Shown here: positions 8,880-17,307 of the stretch, piece by piece
Position numbering within the stretch: position 1 is the first letter of the stretch
How the letters are laid out: each line of letters opens with the position of its first letter
NCBI GenBank assembly: GCA_023391815.1
Contig: JAEWAF010000102.1
Coordinates: forward strand, 12,811-76,810
Origin: Pseudomonadota bacterium
Lineage (GTDB): Bacteria; Pseudomonadota; Gammaproteobacteria; Steroidobacterales; Steroidobacteraceae
Length of the DNA: 64,000 nucleotides
Reading direction: 5' to 3'
Translations under genes and position numbers: made by a program
Notes under the pieces: model-generated
What the model saw: only the letters and a program-made list of their open reading frames with translations
Told to the model about the DNA's origin: nothing
Database searches by the model: none

Positions 8880-9800
8880 ATGGATAAGTTCACCTGCATG
8901 GTGGCGTTGGCGAGAGTGGTTGAATTGGGCAGCTTCGCCGAGGCGGCGCGCCGGATGGGAGTGTCCGCGCCGATGGTGACCAAGTACATCGGTCACCTCG
9001 AGCAGGAACTGGGCTCGCGCCTGCTGAATCGATCCACTCATTCGCTGAGCCTTACCGACGTCGGACAGCTTTATCACCAGCGCTGCGTCCAGATTCTGGA
9101 AGATATCGACGAGGCCGAAGCGGTCGCGGGCAGCAACAGCGCCGTGCCGCGCGGCTCGTTGAAGATCTGCGTTTCGGGCGCCTTCGATCTGTCGCATGTC
9201 GGGCCGGTGCTGCTGGAATACTCCGCGCGCCATACCGATGTGCGACTGGAAGTGACGGTCAGCAATCACTTCGTGGATCTGGTGGAGGAAGGATTCGACG
9301 TGGCGGTTCGCGCCAGCGACCATCTGCGCACCAATCTCAAGTCGGTCAAGCTCGCCACCTCGCGACTGGTGGCGTGCGCGTCGCCGGCTTATCTGAAAAA
9401 GAATCCGCAGCCGGAGATTCCGGAGAACCTGCTCCATCACAACTGTCTCGCGTACACCGATACCGCGCCCTCCGTACAGCAATGGCGCTTCGAGCGCGAC
9501 GGGCGCAATTCGGTCGTACAGGCATTGGGAACGTTGCGCGCGACCAGCAACGAGCTGCTCAAGCAAGCGGCGCTGCGCGGTCAGGGCGTGATTTTGCAGC
9601 CGACCTTCAATGTGTATCAGGAACTGCGGGCGGGGACGTTGCAACAGGTGCTGGCCGACTACGATGCCGGCTCGCTGGGAATCTATTTGATACATCCACA
9701 GCGGCGGTATCTCGCCACCAAGGTGCGAAGCTTCATCGAGCTGTTGGATGGACGATGGGGCACGAACCCGGACGCGGACCCGTTCTGGAGCAACAGCTAA
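8880..9800 (+). CDS. LysR-family transcriptional regulator
   Basis: A 306-residue LysR-type regulator. The N-terminal winged helix-turn-helix is clear: FTCMVALARVVELGSFAEAA, then VSAPMVTKYIGHLEQELGSRLL and NRSTHSLSLTDVG. A substrate-binding-like effector domain follows from about residue 90 (PRGSLKICVSGAF onward). The ATG at 8880 has a strong G/A-rich ribosome site and begins at the conserved first helix, so the 24 extra codons of the longer frame are not needed. Its stop overlaps the convergent methyltransferase gene by a few bases. The effector and targets are unknown; the CrgA/PecT-like subgroup often controls neighbouring oxidoreductases, but none is adjacent. Confidence 0.9.
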   Translation: MDKFTCMVALARVVELGSFAEAARRMGVSAPMVTKYIGHLEQELGSRLLNRSTHSLSLTDVGQLYHQRCVQILEDIDEAEAVAGSNSAVPRGSLKICVSGAFDLSHVGPVLLEYSARHTDVRLEVTVSNHFVDLVEEGFDVAVRASDHLRTNLKSVKLATSRLVACASPAYLKKNPQPEIPENLLHHNCLAYTDTAPSVQQWRFERDGRNSVVQALGTLRATSNELLKQAALRGQGVILQPTFNVYQELRAGTLQQVLADYDAGSLGIYLIHPQRRYLATKVRSFIELLDGRWGTNPDADPFWSNS

Positions 9801-10387
9801 CGGATGGCGCGCTCCAGCTCCCATTGCCCCCACGGCACGCCCCGGCGCACATGGACACCGAAGCCGGCGTGCTCGAAGTATCGCGCCAGGCGCGAGCGAT
9901 ACCAGCTCGCGCTGCGCAGAGTGATGTCGCCGTCGCTGGTGTCGCGATCGGCGTTGTCGCGCCAATCCTCTTCGGTCGGCGCATGAAAGTACAACGCGCC
10001 GCGTGACAAGCGCGCAAGATTCGCCATTGCCTGCGCGCTTTCCCGGTCAGACAAGTACTGCATTACGTCATAACAAACGATCAGATCGAACCGGGCACGC
10101 GGCCGATAGTCGGCCAACGACTGATTCACCCAACCGTGCTGCTCGCACAGGTGCTCGCTGACCTCCAGCCCGATATACGTAGCCTCGGGAAAGGCTTGCA
10201 GCAGCGGCGCGCGTAGCCATCCAAGTCCGCAGCCCGCATCGAGAATCCGCTTCACCGGCAGATCCAGCTGCTTGACGAGCGCCGCCACCATTGAGCCCCG
10301 CCTCGCCATCTCCTCGCGGGTTGTAACCCGCGTGCGCGGGTTCATATAGAAGCGTCGGTAGAAGCGGGCGTCGAAGCGATTGGACAT
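9797..10387 (-). CDS. Class I SAM-dependent methyltransferase
   Basis: A 196-residue methyltransferase of the Rossmann type. Motif I is RILDAGCGLGWLRAPLL (the SAM-binding Gly-rich loop), motif II follows with YIGLEVSEHLCEQHGW, and motif IV is FDLIVCYDVMQYLSD. Later segments are ALYFHAPTEEDW and a C-terminal GVPWGQWELERA. The ATG at 10387 was chosen because it directly precedes the first recognisable helix (SNRFDARFYRRFY); the longer frame begins inside the upstream promoter region. The substrate cannot be assigned. It is transcribed away from hsp20, with 126 bp between the two starts. Confidence 0.85.
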   Translation of the reverse strand: MSNRFDARFYRRFYMNPRTRVTTREEMARRGSMVAALVKQLDLPVKRILDAGCGLGWLRAPLLQAFPEATYIGLEVSEHLCEQHGWVNQSLADYRPRARFDLIVCYDVMQYLSDRESAQAMANLARLSRGALYFHAPTEEDWRDNADRDTSDGDITLRSASWYRSRLARYFEHAGFGVHVRRGVPWGQWELERAIR

Positions 10388-10454
10388 CGAGTTTGGGGAC
10401 CTGGAGGGCGTCAGTGAGAGTTTACTGCTCCCCACCCGCGGTTTTTGAGTCGTT

Positions 10455-10482
10455 CTTGATACTCAGACCTCCGACCCCACCT
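10455..10482 (+). promoter_or_regulatory. Sigma32 (RpoH)-type heat-shock promoter for hsp20
   Basis: CTTGATA (10455-10461), a 13-base spacer and CCCCACCT (10475-10482) match the RpoH consensus CTTGAAA - N11-16 - CCCCATNT with one mismatch in each element. The predicted transcript starts near 10490, about 24 bases before the hsp20 ATG. The downstream gene being a small heat-shock protein supports the call. Confidence 0.75.
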
Positions 10483-10513
10483 CTATTCGCCATGACCTAC
10501 CTGGAAATCAACC

Positions 10514-10918
10514 ATGGCCATTCGTAACCCGCCGTCGTGGATGTGGGCCGAGGCCTGCGAAATGTTGGAACGCGCGCAGCAGTTACAGCGCCAGTTCTTT
10601 CGCTTCGGCAGATCGGCCGAGGCCGCGCCACTCTGGGAACCGCCCATCGACATCCTTGCTTATGGCAACGAGGTCCATGTCGCCGTGGCATTACCGGGTG
10701 TTGCCGCCGACAACATCGAGGTCCGCACCGATAGCGGGCTGCTGATCGTCAATGCCATTCGCGCATTGCCGGTGACCAGTCGCGCCACCGCGGTCCATCG
10801 GCTGGAAATTCCATACGGGCGGTTCGAGCGGCGCATCGCGCTACCCGAGGGACGGTATCAATTGCTGGAGCAGGCTTATACGAACGGGTGCCTGTTCCTT
10901 CGCCTGGCACAACGCTAA
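10514..10918 (+). CDS. Hsp20/alpha-crystallin family small heat-shock protein
   Basis: A 134-residue small heat-shock protein. The alpha-crystallin domain begins at about residue 40 with PPIDILAYGNEVHVAVALPGV, then NIEVRTDSGLLIVNA, and ends with the ERRIALPEGRYQ and NGCLFLRLAQ strands. The N-terminal 40 residues are rich in aromatic and Arg residues, as expected for substrate binding. A C-terminal I-X-I anchor motif is not obvious, which may mean small oligomers. The gene has its own RpoH-type promoter at 10455-10482 and sits 134 bp upstream of lon on the same strand. Together they form a protein-quality-control pair: holdase and protease. Confidence 0.88.
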   Translation: MAIRNPPSWMWAEACEMLERAQQLQRQFFRFGRSAEAAPLWEPPIDILAYGNEVHVAVALPGVAADNIEVRTDSGLLIVNAIRALPVTSRATAVHRLEIPYGRFERRIALPEGRYQLLEQAYTNGCLFLRLAQR

Positions 10919-11052
10919 ACGGCGGGGTACGACGTGAAGCCCGGCACCGAAAGTTTCGACTACCCCGAGCGAACAGCAGCCACTGATCGTAAGACCAAGT
11001 TTGATGAACCTCAGCGCCTCCAATGCCCGAACAGGGTGGGTGGGACAATTCA

Positions 11053-13455
11053 ATGAGTACTGACTCGAATCGCAAACATTCTCAGCAGCCACACAGCGAC
11101 ACCGAGTCGCACACCATCACCGATGACATGCTGGTCATCATTCCGGTGCGCAACCTGGTGTTGTTCCCGGGCACGGTGGTGCCCGTGGCCATCAATCGCG
11201 ACCGCTCGCTGGCGGCCGCGCAGGAAGCCGTGCGTAACAATCGCAAGCTCGGGTTCCTGTTACAGCATGACCCGGATCTGCAGGCCCCCACCGGCAGCGA
11301 TCTGTATACGACCGGTACGGTCGCGAACATCGTGCGCTATGTGACGGGCGCCGACGGCACGCATCACCTGGTCGTCCAGGGTGAGCGACGCTTCCGCGTG
11401 CTCGATTGGCAGAATGGCCTGCCTTACATGGTCGCGCGCGTCGAATATCTGCCCGATCCGACCAACGTGGGCAGCGATGTCGAAGCCCGCGCCCTCAACT
11501 TGAAGCGGCTCGCGGCCGAAGCCATCAGCTTGCTGCCGCAAGCGCCGGCCGAGCTGTCCAACGCCATTCAGTCGGTCGAATCGGCCTCGACCCTGGCGGA
11601 TCTGGTCGCGAGCTTCATGGATGTGAAGCCCAACGAGAAGCAGGAGCTGCTCGAAACCCTCGACCTGAAGGTGCGCCTCGAGCGCGTCAGCTCGTTGTTA
11701 CAGAAGCGCATCGAAGTGCTGCGTCTCCAGCGTCAGCTGGAAGAGAAGACGCGCGACGCCATCGATGAGCGTCACAAGGAAGTCCTGCTCCGCGAACAAC
11801 TGCGCCAGATCCGCAAGGAACTGGGCGAGGAAGGCGAGGCCGGCGAAGAAATCGCCGAGCTGAGGGAAGCCATCGAGAAGGCCGGCATGCCCGAGGACGC
11901 CAAGGAGCAGGCCGAGAAGGAATTGAAGCGGCTGGAGCGCATGTCGGATGCCAGCGCCGAATACTCGATGCTGCGGACCTGGCTGGACTGGATGATTCAA
12001 CTGCCCTGGTCCAAGCTGGACAAGGAGTCGATCGAAATCGAGCATGCCCGCAAGGTGCTCGACGAGGATCACTTCGGCCTGGACAAGATCAAGCGACGCA
12101 TCGTCGAGTACCTGGCCGTGCGCAAGCTCAACCCGCAGGGTCGCAGCCCGATCCTGTGCTTCGTGGGCCCGCCGGGCGTGGGTAAGACCTCGCTGGGCCA
12201 GAGCATCGCTCGCGCGCTGGGCGTGAAGTTCGCGCGCGTCAGCTTGGGTGGCGTGCACGACGAGGCCGAGATTCGCGGCCATCGGCGCACGTACATCGGC
12301 GCGCTTCCAGGCAACATCGTTCAGGCGATTCGCAAGGCCGGCACGCGCAACTCGGTGCTGATGCTGGACGAGATCGACAAGCTCGGCGCCGGCATCCAGG
12401 GCGATCCGTCGGCGGCGTTGTTGGAAGTGCTCGATCCGGAGCAGAACAACACGTTCCGCGACAACTACCTGGGCGTGCCGTTCGACCTCTCGAAGGTGGT
12501 GTTCATCGCCACGGCGAACATGCTCGACACCATCCCCGGCCCGTTGCGCGATCGCATGGAAGTGATCGAGCTCACCGGCTACACCGAGGACGAGAAGGTC
12601 GAGATCGCCAAGCGTTATCTGGTGCGTCGTCAGCTCGAAGCGAACGGCTTGAAGCCCGAGCAGGCGTCGATCACGGACGACGCGCTCCGTCAGATCGCGC
12701 GGGACCACACCCGCGAGGCCGGCGTGCGTAATCTGGAAAGGATGATCGGCGCGGTCCTGCGTAATGTGGCGGTGAAGATCGCGGAAGGCTCGATCACTCA
12801 GCAGACGGTCGATGTCGGCGACCTGCCAGCCATCCTCGGCGCTCCGCGCTTCGAGAACGAAGTAGCGATGCGGGTCAGCGTGCCCGGTGTGGCGACAGGT
12901 CTGGCGTGGACGCCGGTCGGCGGCGACATCCTGTTCATCGAGTCGACGCGCGTGCCCGGCAACGGCAAGCTCATTCTCACCGGCCAGCTCGGCGAGGTGA
13001 TGAAGGAGAGCGCGCAGGCCGCGTTGTCGCTGCTGAAGTCGCAGGCGGCACGGCTCGGCATCGATACGACCGTCTTCGATAAGAGCGACGTGCACATTCA
13101 CGTGCCCGCCGGCGCAATTCCGAAGGACGGCCCGAGCGCGGGCGTGTCGATGTTCACGTCGCTGGTCTCGCTGTTCACGAACAAGACCGTGCGCAGTGAC
13201 CTGGCGATGACCGGCGAGATCAGCTTGCGAGGCCTGGTGCTGCCGATCGGCGGCGTCAAGGAGAAGACGGTGGCCGCGCATCGCGCGGGCATCCGCAAGG
13301 TGCTGCTACCGGCGCGCAATCGCAAGGATCTCGAGGATGTGCCGAAGAGCGTGCGCGACGAAGTCGAGTTCGTGTTCTGCGAACGTGTCGATGACGTGAT
13401 CCGAGAGGCGCTCGGCATTCAGTTGAACGTAACACAGGTGAATGCCGCGGCTTGA
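11053..13455 (+). CDS. lon: ATP-dependent protease La (Lon)
   Basis: An 800-residue LonA protease that degrades misfolded and regulatory proteins in the cytoplasm. The N-terminal substrate-recognition domain starts with MLVIIPVRNLVLFPGTVVPV-type sequence. A coiled coil precedes the AAA+ module with Walker A GPPGVGKTS (about residues 372-380) and Walker B LMLDEIDKL. The C-terminal serine protease has the catalytic Ser in KDGPSAGV (about 695) and Lys in GGVKEK (about 738). The length is normal for LonA. I prefer the ATG at 11053; the ATG at 11023 would add ten residues without homology. No clear RpoH promoter of its own was seen, so it may partly depend on the hsp20 promoter. Confidence 0.97.
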   Translation: MSTDSNRKHSQQPHSDTESHTITDDMLVIIPVRNLVLFPGTVVPVAINRDRSLAAAQEAVRNNRKLGFLLQHDPDLQAPTGSDLYTTGTVANIVRYVTGADGTHHLVVQGERRFRVLDWQNGLPYMVARVEYLPDPTNVGSDVEARALNLKRLAAEAISLLPQAPAELSNAIQSVESASTLADLVASFMDVKPNEKQELLETLDLKVRLERVSSLLQKRIEVLRLQRQLEEKTRDAIDERHKEVLLREQLRQIRKELGEEGEAGEEIAELREAIEKAGMPEDAKEQAEKELKRLERMSDASAEYSMLRTWLDWMIQLPWSKLDKESIEIEHARKVLDEDHFGLDKIKRRIVEYLAVRKLNPQGRSPILCFVGPPGVGKTSLGQSIARALGVKFARVSLGGVHDEAEIRGHRRTYIGALPGNIVQAIRKAGTRNSVLMLDEIDKLGAGIQGDPSAALLEVLDPEQNNTFRDNYLGVPFDLSKVVFIATANMLDTIPGPLRDRMEVIELTGYTEDEKVEIAKRYLVRRQLEANGLKPEQASITDDALRQIARDHTREAGVRNLERMIGAVLRNVAVKIAEGSITQQTVDVGDLPAILGAPRFENEVAMRVSVPGVATGLAWTPVGGDILFIESTRVPGNGKLILTGQLGEVMKESAQAALSLLKSQAARLGIDTTVFDKSDVHIHVPAGAIPKDGPSAGVSMFTSLVSLFTNKTVRSDLAMTGEISLRGLVLPIGGVKEKTVAAHRAGIRKVLLPARNRKDLEDVPKSVRDEVEFVFCERVDDVIREALGIQLNVTQVNAAA

Positions 13456-13466
13456 TACCGCAGTAG

Positions 13467-13494
13467 GCCGCGGGTGGAAGCACCCACCCGCGGC
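13467..13494 (+). terminator. Strong hairpin after lon (no U-tract)
   Basis: A perfect 11-bp stem, GCCGCGGGTGG / CCACCCGCGGC, with the 6-base loop AAGCAC starts 12 bases after the lon stop. There is no T-run behind it, so it may be a weak or factor-assisted terminator, or an mRNA 3'-end stabiliser. Confidence 0.55.
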
Positions 13495-13529
13495 GCTGAC
13501 CCCGTCCTGAGCTCTCGCGCCTGCCACGA

Positions 13530-13545
13530 TGGCACGCGTAATGCA
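13530..13545 (+). promoter_or_regulatory. Possible sigma54 (RpoN) promoter for the prkA operon
   Basis: TGGCACG-N4-ATGCA matches the RpoN consensus TGGCACG-N4-TTGCW with one mismatch and the required GG-N10-GC spacing. The related E. coli yeaGH operon is known to be nitrogen-regulated through sigma54. The weak point is distance: the predicted start, near 13556, would leave a leader of about 440 bases before the prkA start codon. Confidence 0.4.
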
Positions 13546-13993
13546 CCCGATCAGCATGAATCGCATTGCAAGATTGGCGCGAAGAGAGTAATCAGTGAGT
13601 CATGTTCCGCACTCAATCGAGTGAGATGCGCAACTTAAGCGCGTTCCAGCGTCGCATTCCGCGAGCTGCGCGGGTCTTCATTATTCCTTCTTCATTACCG
13701 ATGCCGATCGTTACGGTTCGGCACCGTGGCTGGACGCACCTGCTTGGCGCAGAAGCTTACGGAACATGTTCGGCCACGGATCAGTCTTTGAGTGTGGGGT
13801 TGTCGGCAATTGCCAGAGGCAATGACGAGCGAAACCCTCAGCAACCCGCGTGCAGTCACCGGAGTATGCTGGTTACGAATCAGGTCAGTGTGAACTGCCT
13901 TCGAGAGCACACTGTCGAACAGGTATATAGAACCCGCGAGTCGGGACGGATTTGAATCTGTCGCTACAGGCTCGCTGATTGGAGGGCGGTTCG

Positions 13994-15988
13994 ATGACGT
14001 CAGACAGCCCCAGAGGAAGCTCGCAACGCGGCGAGAGCTTCGTCGAGGCCTTGAGCGCCTACAGCCGATTCCATCGTGCCCAACACTGGTCGGGCACCTT
14101 CGGCGAGTTCCTTCGCACCATCGTCCCCGGCAACGCGCGACAGCTGGCTCGCAGCAGTCACGAATATCTATGGGACATGCTCAATTGGTTCGGCAAGAAC
14201 GCACCGGGCGCCAACGGCAACAGCAGCGGCAATGGCAACGGGAACGGCAACGCTGAAGGCGCCGGCTCCAAGGAGCTGTTCAAACGCGAGTTGTTCGGCA
14301 TCGACGAGCCGCTCGGCCGCATCGTCGATTATTTCAAAGCGGCGGCCGCCGGCTCCGATGTCGGCAGACGCTTGTTACTGCTGCTAGGCCCGCCGTCGGG
14401 TGGCAAGTCCACCATGGCGATCCTGTTGAAGCGCGGCCTCGAGGAATACAGCCACACCGATGAAGGCGCCATGTATGCCTTGCAGGGCTCGCCGATGCAC
14501 GAGTCGCCACTCAATCTGATTCCGGCGAGCTTGCGCGGCGAGTTCCGCGACACGTACGGCGTGGAGATCAAAGGTGAGCTGAGCCCGTGGGCGCGCGATC
14601 GACTCGAGCGCGAATTCGAAGGCGACTTCCTGCGCATGCCGGTCGAGCGCATCTTTCTCTCGGAAGCGGCGCGCGTGGGTGTTGGCACGTACGCACCACA
14701 CGATCCGACCACGGCCGATCTCGCGGACCTGGTGGGCTCTGTTGACCTGTCCAAGGTCGCGCAATATGGCGATGAAGGCGATCCGCGCGCGTGGTCGTGG
14801 TCGGGCGCCGTGTATGCCGCGAGCCGCGGCGTGCTCGAGATGATCGAAATCCTCAAAGTTAAGCGTGAATTCCTGTATCTGCTGCTGACGCTGACCCAGG
14901 AAAAGAACGTAAAGGTCTCGCGCTTCCCGCTGATCTATCTGGACGAGACCATTCTCGCGCACACCAACCTGGCGGAATTCCACAAGTTCCTGCAGGAGAA
15001 GGAGAACGAGGCGCTGCTCGACCGCATGGTCATCGTCAAGGTGCCTTACACCCTGTCCTACTTCGAGGAATCGCGGATCTACAACAAGCTGGTGTCCGCG
15101 GCGCCGGCGTTTCGGGATGTGCATCTGGATCCGCACGCGTTGAAGCTCGCCGCGGTGTTCGCGGTGCTGACGCGCCTCTACAAGCCCGAGCGCGAAGGCT
15201 TGGACATGTCGAAGAAGCTGCGTCTATACGCGGGCGAGAGCGTGGAAGGTTTCCCGGAGACGGAGATCACGCGGCTGCGCGCCGAAGCGCCCGAGGAAGG
15301 TCTGACAGGTGTCAGTCCCCGCTTTATCGTGAATTCGATTTCCAACGCCATCACGCGCACCGACAAGAAGAGTCTGACCAGCATGGAAGTGCTGCTCGCG
15401 CTCAAGGACTCGATCGAAACCGATGCGCGCATGGATGCGAAGGCCAAGAAGCTGTGGATCGATTATCTGGTACTGGCGCGCAAGGACTTCTACAACCGCT
15501 GGGTGAAGGAAGACGTGCATCGCGCGCTGTTCGCTTCGTTCGAGGACGAAGCTCAGCAGCTGCTCGACAAGTACCTGGATGAAGTCGAGGCCTCGCTCGA
15601 TCACCGCGAAGTCACCGACCCGATCACAGGCGAATCGCGTCCCGCCGACGAGCGTTTCCTGCGCTCGGTGGAGGACAAGATCAAGGTATCGGAATCGGGC
15701 AAGCTGACCTTCCGTCAGGAAGTGGTGCGCAAGGCCATGGTGGCTTACAAGGCCGGTGAGAAATTCACTCTCAATAGCCATTCGCGCATGCGCGAGGCCA
15801 TCGAGCAGTATCTGTTCGAGGAGCGGCGTGACGTGCTGCGCCTGGTGACATCCGCGGCGCGGCCCGACGACGAAGCCCGTAAGAAAATTTCCGCGGTTCA
15901 GGACCGCCTGACCTCGGAGTATGGTTACGACGATCACAGTGCGAAGGAAGCGCTGAGCTACGTGACGACGTTGCTGGCCCAAGAGTAA
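13994..15988 (+). CDS. prkA: PrkA/YeaG-family serine protein kinase (AAA+ N-domain)
   Basis: A 664-residue member of the PrkA/YeaG family. The AAA_PrkA domain carries the Walker A loop GPPSGGKSTM (about residues 133-142) and a downstream FPLIYLDETILAHTN segment containing the conserved acidic residues. The C-terminal PrkA kinase-like domain runs from about residue 400. A Gly/Asn-rich low-complexity linker (NSSGNGNGNGN) sits at about residues 74-86, which is unusual. The ATG at 13994 has the GGAGGGCGG ribosome site; the TTG at 13979 is too close to it. It is the first gene of the conserved prkA-yeaH-spoVR stress operon. In enterobacteria the operon is induced by nitrogen starvation and stationary phase. 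Confidence 0.95.
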   Translation: MTSDSPRGSSQRGESFVEALSAYSRFHRAQHWSGTFGEFLRTIVPGNARQLARSSHEYLWDMLNWFGKNAPGANGNSSGNGNGNGNAEGAGSKELFKRELFGIDEPLGRIVDYFKAAAAGSDVGRRLLLLLGPPSGGKSTMAILLKRGLEEYSHTDEGAMYALQGSPMHESPLNLIPASLRGEFRDTYGVEIKGELSPWARDRLEREFEGDFLRMPVERIFLSEAARVGVGTYAPHDPTTADLADLVGSVDLSKVAQYGDEGDPRAWSWSGAVYAASRGVLEMIEILKVKREFLYLLLTLTQEKNVKVSRFPLIYLDETILAHTNLAEFHKFLQEKENEALLDRMVIVKVPYTLSYFEESRIYNKLVSAAPAFRDVHLDPHALKLAAVFAVLTRLYKPEREGLDMSKKLRLYAGESVEGFPETEITRLRAEAPEEGLTGVSPRFIVNSISNAITRTDKKSLTSMEVLLALKDSIETDARMDAKAKKLWIDYLVLARKDFYNRWVKEDVHRALFASFEDEAQQLLDKYLDEVEASLDHREVTDPITGESRPADERFLRSVEDKIKVSESGKLTFRQEVVRKAMVAYKAGEKFTLNSHSRMREAIEQYLFEERRDVLRLVTSAARPDDEARKKISAVQDRLTSEYGYDDHSAKEALSYVTTLLAQE

Positions 15989-16107
15989 TCCTGGAAGTGA
16001 ACCGGAACGTGCTTTGAGGAGTAGTCTTATCAAAAGGCCCATCCATGGCGCGCTCACCAGGAGTACTGTAGCAAGCAAGGTCGAATGAGACGGGGGTTGC
16101 GAGCGAC

Positions 16108-17301
16108 ATGAGCGACAACGCAACGGGCAACAACGGAGCTGGCGACTCCGGAAATCGCAGCCCGGGCGAGGCCGGTTGGTACGACCTCTTCTCGCGCGGC
16201 GCGAGAGACTGGCTGCGGCACAATGACAAGGTGCGCGACGCCGTCCGCCAGCATCTGCCACAGATCGTGGCCGGCGCCGACGTGCTCACCGGTGGTGCAA
16301 GCACAGTGCGCGTGCCGGTGAAGATGCTGGAGCATTATCGATTCCGGCTGCGCAATTCCAACGAGCAACAAGGCGTCGGGCAAGGCCAGGCCAAGCCCGG
16401 CGATCGTATCGGCCGTCCGCAGCAGGACAGCGAGAATCAGCGCGGTCAGGGCGGCAACGAAGACGGCGGCGTGCAATACACGCTGGAGTTTCGCATCGAC
16501 GATATCGTCGACTGGCTGTGGGAAGAGATGAAGCTGCCGAATCTCGAAGCCAAGGCCGGCCGCGCCAAGGAAGACGACTGGACGCGCGAAGGCTGGGATC
16601 GGCGCGGCGCGCGCTCGCGGCTCGATCGTCGACGCTCCATGAAGGAATCCATCAAACGTCGCGGCGTGCAATCCGCCGTCGGCGCCGAATCGCCCTCATT
16701 CACCGATGAAGATCTGCGTTATCGCCAACTCGCCAAGCGCGAGCAGCCGGCGATGCAGGCCGTCGTGATTCTGTTGCTCGATGTCTCCGGCAGCATGGGC
16801 GAGCGCGAGCGGCAGATCTCGAAGACGTTTTTCTTCTGGGCCATTCAAGGCCTGCGCCGACAATACCGTCACCTCGAGCTGGTGTTCGTCGCGCACACCT
16901 CCGAGGCCTGGGAGTTCGAAGAAGACGAGTTCTTCAAAGTGACCGGCACTGGCGGCACGGTCGCATCGGCGGGCTTGAAGAAAGTGCGCCAGGTGATCGA
17001 GGAACGTTACAGCCCCAGCCAGTACAACATTTATTTGTTCTACGCCTCCGACGGCGAGAACTTCCCGTCCGATCAGCCGCAAGCGCAAGTCGCGCTGGAA
17101 GAAGTGTCCGGCGACTGCAATTACTGCGGGTTCCTGGAGGTCGCGCCGCTCGCCGGCTCCGCCCCGGACAGCGAGATCGGCCGGCTGTTCGTCGACCTGT
17201 CGCGGGATGACGATAGCGTCGGCGCGTACCGCGTCAGCGGTACGGATGACATCTGGAATGCCGTGCGGCATTTCTTCACCCACGCTTCGCAGGGTTCCTA
17301 G
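16108..17301 (+). CDS. yeaH: YeaH/YhbH (DUF444) family protein with VWA-like region
   Basis: A 397-residue DUF444 protein. The C-terminal half has a von Willebrand A-like segment VVILLLDVSGSMGERE, a recognisable metal-ion-dependent adhesion motif (DxSxS), then the conserved RQYRHLELVFVAHTSEAWE and GGTVASAGL blocks. The N-terminal half is charged and disordered-looking, rich in Gly, Gln and Arg. The family always travels with PrkA and SpoVR; here it lies 119 bp after prkA and 6 bp before spoVR. Its molecular role is not established. The ATG at 16108 is the first in a clean frame after a G-rich stretch. Confidence 0.92.
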   Translation: MSDNATGNNGAGDSGNRSPGEAGWYDLFSRGARDWLRHNDKVRDAVRQHLPQIVAGADVLTGGASTVRVPVKMLEHYRFRLRNSNEQQGVGQGQAKPGDRIGRPQQDSENQRGQGGNEDGGVQYTLEFRIDDIVDWLWEEMKLPNLEAKAGRAKEDDWTREGWDRRGARSRLDRRRSMKESIKRRGVQSAVGAESPSFTDEDLRYRQLAKREQPAMQAVVILLLDVSGSMGERERQISKTFFFWAIQGLRRQYRHLELVFVAHTSEAWEFEEDEFFKVTGTGGTVASAGLKKVRQVIEERYSPSQYNIYLFYASDGENFPSDQPQAQVALEEVSGDCNYCGFLEVAPLAGSAPDSEIGRLFVDLSRDDDSVGAYRVSGTDDIWNAVRHFFTHASQGS

Positions 17302-17307
17302 ACGTCA

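Larger units (their letters stand above)
13456..13993 (+). other. 538-bp upstream region of prkA, no supported gene
   Basis: Apart from the hairpin at 13467-13494, this region holds no gene I can support. The 117-codon frame at 13602-13955 has no family resemblance and unlike-coding composition. It contains a sigma54-like element at 13530-13545 (separate entry) and a GGAGGGCGG ribosome site (13981-13989) for prkA. A TATATAG segment near 13924 could be a housekeeping or stationary-phase -10 box, but no matching -35 is clear. Confidence 0.5.

Noticed and set aside
11698..13281. 527-codon minus-strand open frame opposite lon
   Set aside because: It is the antisense of a textbook Lon protease, with His/Arg/Asp-rich text produced by GC-rich third positions. 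No family motifs and no ribosome site.
13602..13955. 117-codon plus-strand frame upstream of prkA
   Set aside because: No family resemblance, no ribosome site and composition unlike neighbouring genes. Treated as leader or intergenic DNA.
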